From: CAZYFH01 sp965249175
GTDB lineage: Bacteria > Acidobacteriota > Vicinamibacteria > Vicinamibacterales > UBA8438
Assembly: GCA_965249175.1 (NCBI GenBank)
Contig: OZ252227.1
Span: 5,146,001-5,210,000 of the forward strand
DNA: 64,000 nucleotides
Direction: 5' to 3'
Positions 1-7,065 of this stretch are shown here, one piece after another. The notes beneath the pieces were generated by a model. That model saw nothing but the letters and a program-made list of their open reading frames with translations, made no database searches and was not told the origin of the DNA. The stretch's first letter is position 1, and every line of letters starts with the position of its first letter. A program made the translations under genes and the position numbers.

Positions 1-141
1 GAGCGTGCCTCGTTGCGGGGGCTGGCCGTGGTGGATCGCCCCGCGTACGGCGACTCGCTCGCGGCGATTGCCGAACGCGCGGCGGCGGCCAGGCAGGTGA
101 TGACCAGGAACCACCTGCAACGGAGGCGGGTATGGCTCTAA
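1..141 (+). CDS. Phage prohead protease, C-terminal end (partial)
   Basis: The first 46 codons of frame 1 are open from the window edge to a TAA at 139-141. They contain the motif VVDRPAYGDSL, which resembles the HK97-family prohead protease signature in which a Val/Arg/Pro/Ala/Tyr block closes the protease fold. The family cleaves scaffold and capsid N-termini during head maturation. The stop overlaps the start of the next gene by ten bases, as expected in a packed phage operon. The assignment rests on a short stretch, so a protease-capsid fusion cannot be excluded. Confidence 0.5.
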   Translation, partial: ERASLRGLAVVDRPAYGDSLAAIAERAAAARQVMTRNHLQRRRVWL

Positions 142-461
142 CGGCGGCCGCGGCCGCCGTCGGTCTGCGTCTGGTAACGGCCGAGACGGACTACACCGGC
201 TCGGTGTACGAAGCCACGCTCCCACGGCTCTTGCGCGTCGCCACCTTGATGGTGGACACCTACGCGCCCGACGCGCCGGATGACGTCAAGGACGAAGCGA
301 TCCTGCGGCTCATGGGCTGGGTGTTCGACGCCGGCGCGTTCGATGCCGGGGAACTGGGCGGTCGGCCGGCCATCAATAGCGCGGGCGCGGTGCTGAAGTC
401 GGGCGCGGCCAGTCTGCTGAAACCGTGGCGCGTGCCTCGGGCGGGAGCCTGCGATGCGTGA
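132..461 (+). CDS. Phage head-tail connector (gp6-like)
   Basis: A 109-residue mostly helical protein with an Ala-rich N-terminus, then the pattern ETDYTGSVYEATLPRLL and a helix ending LMGWVFD. This matches the short adaptor proteins (HK97 gp6 / YqbG type) that form a ring under the portal. It overlaps the protease end upstream and the head-closure gene downstream by 8 bp, so the three are probably translationally coupled. The function is inferred from size, composition and gene order; no catalytic residues are expected. Confidence 0.65.
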   Translation: MALTAAAAAVGLRLVTAETDYTGSVYEATLPRLLRVATLMVDTYAPDAPDDVKDEAILRLMGWVFDAGAFDAGELGGRPAINSAGAVLKSGAASLLKPWRVPRAGACDA

Positions 462-765
462 GCGCGTAATCGAGATCCAGCGCCTGACCCCGACGACGCC
501 GGACGCGTTGGGTCGGCCGCGCACGACGTGGACGACCGAAGCCGAGACGTTCGCGGCCATTGGGGCGCAGTCGGGCCGGGAGTTCTTTGACGCCCCGCAG
601 ATTACCGCGCAGCAGCGGATCGTGTTCCGGCTCCGCTACCGGCCGGGGATCACGGTGCTCGATCGGATCGCGTGGGACGGGCGGTTGTGGAACATTCACG
701 CGGTCATTGACGAACGCGGCGCGCACCGCTGGCTGCAATTGCATACGACGGAGATCACCCAGTAG
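454..765 (+). CDS. Phage head closure / head-tail joining protein
   Basis: The 103-residue product has the layout of SPP1 gp16-like head-tail adaptors: an N-terminal strand with RVIEIQRLTPT, a Gly-Arg-Pro turn followed by TTWTTEAETFA, a central SGREFFDAPQ segment and a C-terminal RIAWDGRLWNIHAV strand. Such proteins close the connector after packaging and give the tail a docking surface. The start overlaps the connector gene and the stop lies two bases before the portal start. Confidence 0.75.
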   Translation: MRERVIEIQRLTPTTPDALGRPRTTWTTEAETFAAIGAQSGREFFDAPQITAQQRIVFRLRYRPGITVLDRIAWDGRLWNIHAVIDERGAHRWLQLHTTEITQ

Positions 766-767
766 TC

Positions 768-1811
768 ATGTGGCCCTTCTCTCGCACCGAACGGCGGCAG
801 GCGTCCTACACCGATGGGGTCGTGGCGGCGATCCTGGCCCGCGCCACGGGCACCCACGCGGACCCCACCGCGACGGCGGCGGTGGAAGCGGCCGCTGGCG
901 CACTCAGTCGCACGTTCGCCTCAGCGGACGTGTCGCCGATGACCTCAGCCACCCGAGCCGTGACGCCAGACGTACTCGCGCAGATCGGCCGGGCGTTGAT
1001 CGTGCACGGCGAGATCGTGTACGTCATCGACGTACGCGAGGGCCGGGTGTCTCTCTCCCCGGCCAGGTCATGGGACGTGACCGGCGCGGCCGATCCCGCC
1101 TCGTGGCGGTACCGCTGTGATCTGGCCGGGCCGTCGGGATCACTCACCGTCTCGCGTTCAACCGACAGTGTGATTCACTGCCGCTACAGCGTGGACTCCG
1201 CGCGGCCGTGGCACGGCGTTGGTCCCCTTGAGCGGGCGCGACTCTCGGGCCGCCTGAGCGCTGAACTCGAAGCCGCGCTCGGCGACGAAGCGAGCGGCAC
1301 GCGCGGGCATCTGCTCCCGGTACCGACTGACGGGCAGGACGATACCGTGTCGGAGCTGCGGCGCGACATTGGGTCGCTCCGGGGCAAGACGGCGTTGGTC
1401 GAAACGACAGCGGTGGCGTGGGGCGACGGGCGACAGATGGCCCCACGTAGCGACTACGAGCCGAAACGCATCGGGGCGAATCCGCCCGCGTCGTTGGCGA
1501 CCTTGCGCTCCGACGCGGCACTCGCCGTGTTGTCGGCCTGCGGGGTCCCGGTCGAACTCGTCACGCCGGGCGACGGGACCGGGCAGCGCGAAGCCTGGCG
1601 GCGGTTCCTGTATGGCACCGTCCAGCCGCTCGCTGCGTGCGTCGCTGCGGAACTCGGCGCGAAGCTCGACGCCCCGACACTCACGCTCACGTTCGACAAG
1701 CTGTTCGCGTCCGATCTGTCGGGCCGTGCGCGGGCGTTTCAGTCGCTGGTCGGCGGGGGGATGTCCGTGGACCAAGCGGCGACGCTGGCCGGGCTGCTGG
1801 TGATTGACTAA
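768..1811 (+). CDS. Phage portal protein (HK97-like)
   Basis: The 347-residue protein carries portal signatures: a central VIHCRYSVDSARPWHGVGPL segment, in which the PWxGxSPL-type turn is conserved, and a later GTGQREAWRRFL block that matches the clip/stem helices. It would form the dodecameric ring at the capsid vertex through which DNA is packaged. HK97 portals are usually nearer 400 residues, so this is short. Its place after the connector and closure genes is also uncommon, since portals normally precede the protease and capsid. It is the last structural gene before the inserted AlpA/restriction-modification/integrase module. Confidence 0.75.
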   Translation: MWPFSRTERRQASYTDGVVAAILARATGTHADPTATAAVEAAAGALSRTFASADVSPMTSATRAVTPDVLAQIGRALIVHGEIVYVIDVREGRVSLSPARSWDVTGAADPASWRYRCDLAGPSGSLTVSRSTDSVIHCRYSVDSARPWHGVGPLERARLSGRLSAELEAALGDEASGTRGHLLPVPTDGQDDTVSELRRDIGSLRGKTALVETTAVAWGDGRQMAPRSDYEPKRIGANPPASLATLRSDAALAVLSACGVPVELVTPGDGTGQREAWRRFLYGTVQPLAACVAAELGAKLDAPTLTLTFDKLFASDLSGRARAFQSLVGGGMSVDQAATLAGLLVID

Positions 1812-1875
1812 GGGAGCAGGAACCCCTGCCCACATTCTGCGATGCCGTGATTCATAATCGACAGGAACAAGACCG

Positions 1876-2076
1876 ATGACGACGACACTCATTAAGCTCC
1901 ACGAAGTCACGCGGATCACCGCGTTGTCCCGCTCGACGATCTATCAGGCCATTCATGACGGTCGGTTCCCGAAGCCGCTCAAGACCGGGGCGCGTGGCGT
2001 AGCCTGGCTGGAACAAGAGGTGCTCGACTGGATCGCGGCGCGACCACGCGCCGGGGCCGACCGGTCGTCCCCCTAA
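1876..2076 (+). CDS. alpA: AlpA-family helix-turn-helix regulator
   Basis: A 66-residue winged-helix protein of the AlpA type: KLHEVTRITALSRSTIYQ forms the HTH, followed by the family turn GRFPKPLKTGARGVAWL and a closing helix EVLDWIAAR. In P4-like elements and genomic islands such proteins activate excision or act as recombination directionality factors for the adjacent integrase. An AlpA gene together with a P4-type integrase in the same 3.5-kb block supports the idea that the block is its own integrative unit. Confidence 0.85.
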   Translation: MTTTLIKLHEVTRITALSRSTIYQAIHDGRFPKPLKTGARGVAWLEQEVLDWIAARPRAGADRSSP

Positions 2077-2102
2077 CCCCTGTTGTTGAGGCGGGTAATG
2101 TC

Positions 2103-2864
2103 TTAGTCAGAAGCCCAGCGTTCCCGGTACGCGGCACATATCCGCTGCACCATCGTCGCATAATGCAAGGGATCTCCCACCTGCGGCGCTGGAGACACGG
2201 ATACTAGCGTGGGCGGTTGCGGTGTAGGTGCTCCCAACGGCGGAGTGCGGTTCTTAGACAAATTGTCGTGTTTCACCACTAGAACTGAGGCCGCTTCGAA
2301 TCCTGGTCCATCCGCTGGCGTGTGACGAAGCGGTAGCCCACGGAACAGCTCGACGGTTTTTGGTCCGAGCGTGGCGATATTGTGGTGATAAGTGATGTCA
2401 TCCTGTGAGCGAAGGGGAGACCAGAAGATCTCTGATACGTTCACGGCCACCGTACCCACAGCGATCGTCTTTTGATTGTAGACGTGGGCGTAGTTGTGGA
2501 ACGCCTGCAAATCGCGAAGACGATTGCGTCGAGCCTTCCCATGCTCGGTCATCACGCTCTTCGCCTCTAGAGCTATCTCCACGGTCGCGGGAGTGCCCAT
2601 CGCAATCGGAGTGGTCGCTGGCGGCGTCGGCGAGCCCGGTGGCGGACCAACGGCAAGGTCGATGTTCCAATCTTGGTAGTTGACCTTGACCGTGTGATTC
2701 AACTTGGCAACGATCTTCCCAGTACGGGCTCGGTCTGCAAACGGCAAGCAATGGCTGAGAACGTCGGCCAGGATGGCCAGACACACGGCGTTACTGTGGG
2801 CGTCAGATCGGGGGTGATAGTTGTTGTCAGCGAGATGGCGAACGAATTCCGCTGGTCCATCCAT
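2103..2864 (-). CDS. Type II restriction endonuclease (putative)
   Basis: The 253-residue product is recognised mainly by context: it follows a DNA methyltransferase gene by 8 bp in the same direction. A PD-(D/E)XK-like core is visible, with Asp69 in a DWNIDLAV strand and Glu100-Ala-Lys102 in IALEAKS, followed by a conserved basic helix. The ATG at 2864 is chosen because it lies just after the methyltransferase stop and has an AGGA element. A GTG at 2897 would add 11 residues and overlap the methyltransferase. Sequence specificity cannot be read from the protein. Expression after the methyltransferase would protect the host first. Confidence 0.6.
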   Translation of the reverse strand: MDGPAEFVRHLADNNYHPRSDAHSNAVCLAILADVLSHCLPFADRARTGKIVAKLNHTVKVNYQDWNIDLAVGPPPGSPTPPATTPIAMGTPATVEIALEAKSVMTEHGKARRNRLRDLQAFHNYAHVYNQKTIAVGTVAVNVSEIFWSPLRSQDDITYHHNIATLGPKTVELFRGLPLRHTPADGPGFEAASVLVVKHDNLSKNRTPPLGAPTPQPPTLVSVSPAPQVGDPLHYATMVQRICAAYRERWASD

Positions 2865-2872
2865 CCCGTGTC

Positions 2873-3823
2873 CTACTCGACGAATTCGATCTGACACGGC
2901 ACGTCGGCAACGACATCCAGTTGACCTAGACGCTCTTGGCCCATTTTCAGGAATCGTCGGTCGATCTCATAACCGACGCTAGAGCGGGTCGCCAGAATTG
3001 CAGCGGCCGTCGTCGTGCCCGTTCCCCAGAACGGATCTAAGACAACATCATCCACAAAGCTGAACATCTGAATAAGGCGCGATGCCAGTTCCACTGGAAA
3101 GGGTGCCGGATGGCCGCGCTTCCTGCTTTCACCCCGAACATCTGCCCACGCGGATCGAAACCATCGCTGATGGTCCTCGGGCTCGATAAGGCTGAGTGCG
3201 CGCTGAACTGGGGTGGGCTTGCGATAGCCCCCAGGCTTGCGTAGAAGCAGAATCGTCTCAACGTCATTTTTTAAAATGGCGTTTGGCTCATACGGTTTGC
3301 CCAAGAAGCGAGCCGCGCCGCCTACCTCAGTTGCCATGTTGGCGATCTTGTACCAGTGGATCGGAGTGAGATAGTCGAACCCGATCTGTCGCGCACGCAC
3401 CGAGATGTCGGCGGGGAGCGGAAGAACGTAATGTCGACCGGCTTCGCGTCGGGAAACGCAGACGCTTCCCACAACCACGCATAAGCGACCGCCGGGCGTC
3501 AGAAGGTCGTAGCATCGCTGCCACACACGGTCGAGTTCGTCCAAAAACAATTCGTAGGTATCCAGGCTGCCAAGCTGGCCAGCAACCTTCTCCGCACCCT
3601 CGTAGTCAATCAGGTTGAAGTAGGGAGGAGACGTGACCACCAGATGGATCGGACCGGAAATGTCCGGCATCCCCCGAGCATCACCCAGATGGATTCGGTG
3701 TGTTGTCTTCTCCGGCGCAGCGCCGTTGGCCCACGCGGCGGACTTGGCCAATCGCTTGAGATCGAGCGACGGTTCACCACCGGACATGACCTCCTCGACT
3801 GAAACGTGTTCGGGCAGACTCAT
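2873..3823 (-). CDS. DNA methyltransferase, beta class (N4-cytosine/N6-adenine)
   Basis: The 316-residue enzyme has catalytic motif IV TSPPY at residues 64-68 followed much later by the AdoMet motif I region DPFWGTGT at 263-270. That order defines the beta class. The Ser in SPPY favours N4-cytosine methylation but does not prove it. The ATG at 3823 is chosen; a TTG at 3871 would add 16 residues. It is the upstream member of a two-gene operon with the restriction enzyme, forming a complete type II system carried inside the prophage. Confidence 0.85.
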   Translation of the reverse strand: MSLPEHVSVEEVMSGGEPSLDLKRLAKSAAWANGAAPEKTTHRIHLGDARGMPDISGPIHLVVTSPPYFNLIDYEGAEKVAGQLGSLDTYELFLDELDRVWQRCYDLLTPGGRLCVVVGSVCVSRREAGRHYVLPLPADISVRARQIGFDYLTPIHWYKIANMATEVGGAARFLGKPYEPNAILKNDVETILLLRKPGGYRKPTPVQRALSLIEPEDHQRWFRSAWADVRGESRKRGHPAPFPVELASRLIQMFSFVDDVVLDPFWGTGTTTAAAILATRSSVGYEIDRRFLKMGQERLGQLDVVADVPCQIEFVE

Positions 3824-3989
3824 GATTCTCGATTTCGAGGCCACGGGCACCTTTAAGAATCGATTGGCCAAGACGCCAGGCTAGCGTAACATAGGGTTGT
3901 TTGAAAGCGAGACGCGGGCTAGCCTGCCTCATCCTCCTGCTTCCATAGCGCGCGTAAGGTGCAACGTTTGGTGAACGTCCAAAGCGGCG

Positions 3990-5228
3990 TCACCGGCTGA
4001 GCGGGATCACCTGCTTGTGCTCCCCACTGAGGTAAACCGCCCACTGGTCCATGAGCCGGCGGCGGCGCTCGAACAGATCGGATCGCGCGTAGGCCGCCAC
4101 CGTCGAGTCGCGCACGACATGGGCGAGTGTGGCTTCAATCACGTCGTGTCGGGCGTTAGTCTGTTCAGCCGCCCAGTCCCGGAACGAGCTTCGGAACCCA
4201 TGCGGCACCGCTGAAATCCCGAGCCTCCTGATCATTTTCGCGAGCGCAAAACTCGTATACGGCCTATCGAGCAGGTTCGGGAACACCAACCCGGTGGCGT
4301 TACGAAACGCCTGCGCGTCGTTCAGAATCGCCACCGCCGATTCGGACAGCGGCACCCGATGCTCGCGCTGCGCCTTCATGCGGATGCCGGGAATGGTCCA
4401 CACGCCTGCATCGCTATCAATTTCGTCCCACGTCGCCAGACGCACTTCTCCGGATCGGGCCACCGTCAACACCAGGAACTCGAAGACAAGCTTCAGGGGC
4501 TGCCTCGCCCCTGACACTCGCACGGTCTGGATCGCCGCCGCCACCTCACCGTGAGGCAGTGCCCGCATGTGGTGGACGACGATTCGTTGTCGGCCGAGCG
4601 CCTGGCCTAACACATCGCCGGCCGGGTTGTCGGGTCGGTACTCCATCGCCACCGCCCACTTCATCACCGCGCCGATCCGCTGACGCACAAGCTGCGCGGT
4701 CTTGGGCTTTGCACGCCAGATCGGCGTGAGGACGGCGAGCACGTCGCGCGTCGTTACATCACCGACCGCCAACACACCGATGCGCGGGAACACATGGGCA
4801 CGCAAGCTTCTCAGCCAGTCCCTCGCCGTCTTGGGATTGCGCCAGTCTGTGCGCTGCTGTTCCCACACGCGGAGCGCGGCTTCTTCAAAGGTCGGCATCG
4901 CCTGGCGTCGCCGCCTGTCCACCAACGGGTCTCCGCCCGACCGGGCCAGCTTGCGGTTGGCGAATGCCGCCTCACGTGCCTCGGCGAGCGACACAAGCGG
5001 GAAGCCGCCGAGGCCGAGTTCCCGGCGACGGCCGTGGATCACGAGGCGTTGCACCCAACACCGTGCGCCGCTCGGGAGCACGAGCAGGTAGAGGCCCTGC
5101 CCATCGCAGTACCGGCCAGGCTTCGTCGCCGTGCGGACAAAGGCGGCGCTGAGCGCCTTGTCGGGATGCCGCCCGTGTTTGCGGCCTGGATGGGGACGGT
5201 CACTGCGTGTGGTCACCAGATTATACAC
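3990..5228 (-). CDS. int: P4-type tyrosine integrase
   Basis: The 412-residue protein has the N-terminal Arm-binding (DUF4102-like) domain with GQGLYLLVLPSG near residue 44. A SAM-like core-binding domain follows, then the catalytic domain with Arg258 (ARSGEVR), His343-x-x-Arg346 (HGFR), His370 (LAHVV) and the nucleophile Tyr380 (AAYARSDL). All catalytic residues are present, so it should be active. It starts with GTG beside an AT-rich interval. Unlike most phage integrases it does not lie at the prophage end but between portal and tail genes, so it may belong to the inserted module rather than to the phage. Confidence 0.92.
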   Translation of the reverse strand: MYNLVTTRSDRPHPGRKHGRHPDKALSAAFVRTATKPGRYCDGQGLYLLVLPSGARCWVQRLVIHGRRRELGLGGFPLVSLAEAREAAFANRKLARSGGDPLVDRRRRQAMPTFEEAALRVWEQQRTDWRNPKTARDWLRSLRAHVFPRIGVLAVGDVTTRDVLAVLTPIWRAKPKTAQLVRQRIGAVMKWAVAMEYRPDNPAGDVLGQALGRQRIVVHHMRALPHGEVAAAIQTVRVSGARQPLKLVFEFLVLTVARSGEVRLATWDEIDSDAGVWTIPGIRMKAQREHRVPLSESAVAILNDAQAFRNATGLVFPNLLDRPYTSFALAKMIRRLGISAVPHGFRSSFRDWAAEQTNARHDVIEATLAHVVRDSTVAAYARSDLFERRRRLMDQWAVYLSGEHKQVIPLSR

Positions 5229-5378
5229 CCCTATCTATTCCCCTTATATATTTCTGGAATACGTGACATTGTATCGGATTCTTATGGATGAAGCTACGCC
5301 ATCAACATATATATAACTCAATTAGTTAATGGACTTTATTGGAACTGTTAGGACGTAGCAGGAATAACGAGGCTGCTG

Positions 5379-5690
5379 GTGACGTATCAGCGGATCGGCG
5401 ACGGGCGGCGCGTGTGGTCGCATACCGGTCCGAACGGGCTGGTCGAGACGCGCCTGCAGCTCGACGCCTGGGCGCGCGACACCCCGATCGCCCGAGGCGA
5501 CGCGCTCACCGCGGGCCTGGCCGACGCGCTGCGGCGGGCGCTCGACGGGTTTGTCGGCCAGTGGGGCACGGTCAGCGTGCAGCAGGTGCGGCTCGACAGC
5601 GAGCGCGCCACGTATGACCCGGACACCGAGGCGCGGCTCTGGCGGCGCTCGCAGGACCACCTGATTTGGTACGAAGAAGACGTGACGTAA
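5379..5690 (+). CDS. Tail completion protein (DUF3168-like)
   Basis: A 103-residue basic protein beginning with GTG. The size, the Asp/Arg-rich strand pattern (RVWSHTGPNGLVETRLQLDAW) and the position directly before the tail tube gene match DUF3168/gp10-type tail completion proteins, which cap the tail end that docks on the head. Normally this gene would directly follow head closure or portal. Here it is separated from the portal by the 3.5-kb module. Family membership is inferred from context and general pattern. Confidence 0.5.
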   Translation: MTYQRIGDGRRVWSHTGPNGLVETRLQLDAWARDTPIARGDALTAGLADALRRALDGFVGQWGTVSVQQVRLDSERATYDPDTEARLWRRSQDHLIWYEEDVT

Positions 5691-5712
5691 ACGTCCAAGA
5701 AAGGAACAGCAC

Positions 5713-6369
5713 ATGCCAGAAACGCAAGCACAGATTGGCTTCGGGACCATCCTGGCGTATGGGACCCCCCAACCGGTCCCCACGGCCAGCGGCTACCTGG
5801 TCAACGGCGCGCTCGCCGAGAGCGCCACGACCATCGTCGTCGACACCGGGACGGGCACGATCCCGGCCGGCGCGACGGTGACGTTCGGCAGCGACACCAC
5901 CGTCTATGTTGTGGCCACCGCGATCGAGAGTGGGAGCTTCACGCTCACCGAGGGCCTGGCAGCGGCCGTGGCCGACGACGCGGCCGTGGCGGTGACGCAG
6001 GGCGACGAAGTATTCACGTCGGTCGCCGAGGTCATGGGCGACATCTCGATCAATCAGTCGATGGACGAGGTCGAGGCGACGCATCACGGCTCGCCGGGTC
6101 GGAGACGCGAGTATGTGCCCACGCTCATCAGCGGCGATGCCTCGTTTTCGGTGAACTTCCTGCCGAACGATACGGGGCAACAGGCGATTCTGAACGGCAT
6201 CTTTGCTCCCGGCGCCGTGCGGAACTGGCGGATTATCTACCCGGTGACGCCGCCCGCGATAGACCAGTTCAGCGCGTTCCTGACGTCGTTCAACATCACG
6301 GCGCCGCTCGCTGACAAGATGACGGCGGAGATCGGGATGCGCGTGACCGGGCCGGTCACGCGGGTGTAG
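5713..6369 (+). CDS. Major tail tube protein
   Basis: The 218-residue beta-rich protein starts with the tail tube hallmark of a short N-terminal arm (TQAQIGFGTILAYG). It has a central strand GDISINQSMDEVEATHHGS and a late FSVNFLPNDTG block, typical of lambda gpV / HK97 gp10-like tube proteins that stack as hexameric rings around the tape measure. An insertion of roughly 70 residues after residue 15 (repeated Thr/Val/Gly strands) looks like an Ig-like decoration domain. A ribosome-binding AAAGGAA sits just upstream. Confidence 0.75.
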   Translation: MPETQAQIGFGTILAYGTPQPVPTASGYLVNGALAESATTIVVDTGTGTIPAGATVTFGSDTTVYVVATAIESGSFTLTEGLAAAVADDAAVAVTQGDEVFTSVAEVMGDISINQSMDEVEATHHGSPGRRREYVPTLISGDASFSVNFLPNDTGQQAILNGIFAPGAVRNWRIIYPVTPPAIDQFSAFLTSFNITAPLADKMTAEIGMRVTGPVTRV

Positions 6370-6373
6370 CGCC

Positions 6374-7062
6374 ATGGCGAATCCTGAACGCAGCGAAGTC
6401 GCCGTCACCATCGACGGGACGGACTATCTCCTGAAGTTCTCGACGAACGCCATCGTCGCGCTGGAAACAGAGACCGGGGAGCGAGCCATCCCATTCATGA
6501 AGCGGTTCGCCGATCAGGATGTGGGGATGGCGGACGTGCGCGTCATCGTCTGGGCGGGGCTGCTCGATCACCAGCCGGACACGACGCTGGAGGACGCGGG
6601 CGCCGTGATCGATGCCGCCCGCCACGAGGGCGTGTCGCTTGTCGAGCCGGTGATGGAGGCGTTCGGTCTCGCGCTGGTGGAGATGACGGGGGGAAACCCT
6701 CCGCCGCCGGCTCGTCACCGGCGGAAGAAACCGACGACGACAGCTGGGCGGAATTCTTCACCGCGGCGGTCGCGGCCGGCCTCGACCCCGCCCGGTTCTG
6801 GCGCCTAACGCCACGCGAGATCGCGCGAGAGGTGACGGCGATGCAGCGGCGGGAGCGTCGGGCCTATGCGCAGGCCATGAGCCTGGCGTGGCACGCAGCG
6901 GCCTTTCAGCGGGCGAAGCGGCTGCCGTCGCTCACGACGGTGCTCCGCCAGATCGAGGACGGCTCGTCGGCGCGTCCGCGCACGCCGGAGGAGGAGCAGC
7001 AGGCGTTGATGACGCGGCAGATGACGGCGTTCGCGAGCCTGCGTCACGGAGGCCAGGGGTAG
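6374..7062 (+). CDS. Tail assembly chaperone, frameshifted long form (gpGT-like)
   Basis: Translation from ATG 6374 gives a 144-residue zero-frame protein ending at 6808, of the phage TAC/GTA type (TIDGTDYLLKFSTNAIVALE). At 6691-6697 the heptamer GGGAAAC lies exactly in the zero frame as G GGA AAC. A -1 slip there joins residues 1-107 to a frame that stays open to 7062 and contains LDPARFWRLTPREI, a segment typical of the T half of tail chaperones. The zero-frame tail after the site is low-complexity Pro/Arg/Ser. Both forms lie directly before the tape measure, exactly as G and GT do in lambda. The long form would recruit the tape measure and tube subunits. Confidence 0.8.
6691..6697 (+). promoter_or_regulatory. 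-1 ribosomal frameshift slippery site
   Basis: GGGAAAC fits the X XXY YYZ rule in the reading frame of the chaperone gene, preceded by GGG. The -1 product is a coherent chaperone T domain. The following 40 bases are GC-rich and could pair, but a specific pseudoknot was not modelled. Confidence 0.75.
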
Positions 7063-7065
7063 ATC

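Larger units (their letters stand above)
1812..5378. mobile_element. AlpA / restriction-modification / integrase module inside the phage operon
   Basis: Four non-structural genes sit between portal and tail completion: an AlpA-like regulator on plus, then a restriction enzyme, its methyltransferase and a tyrosine integrase on minus. Structural genes resume at 5379 in the original direction. The interval next to the integrase is conspicuously AT-rich compared with its surroundings. The 8-mer AGCAGGAA occurs at 1815-1822 and 5357-5364 near the two edges. It is too short to claim as an att site but is a candidate. Confidence 0.55.
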
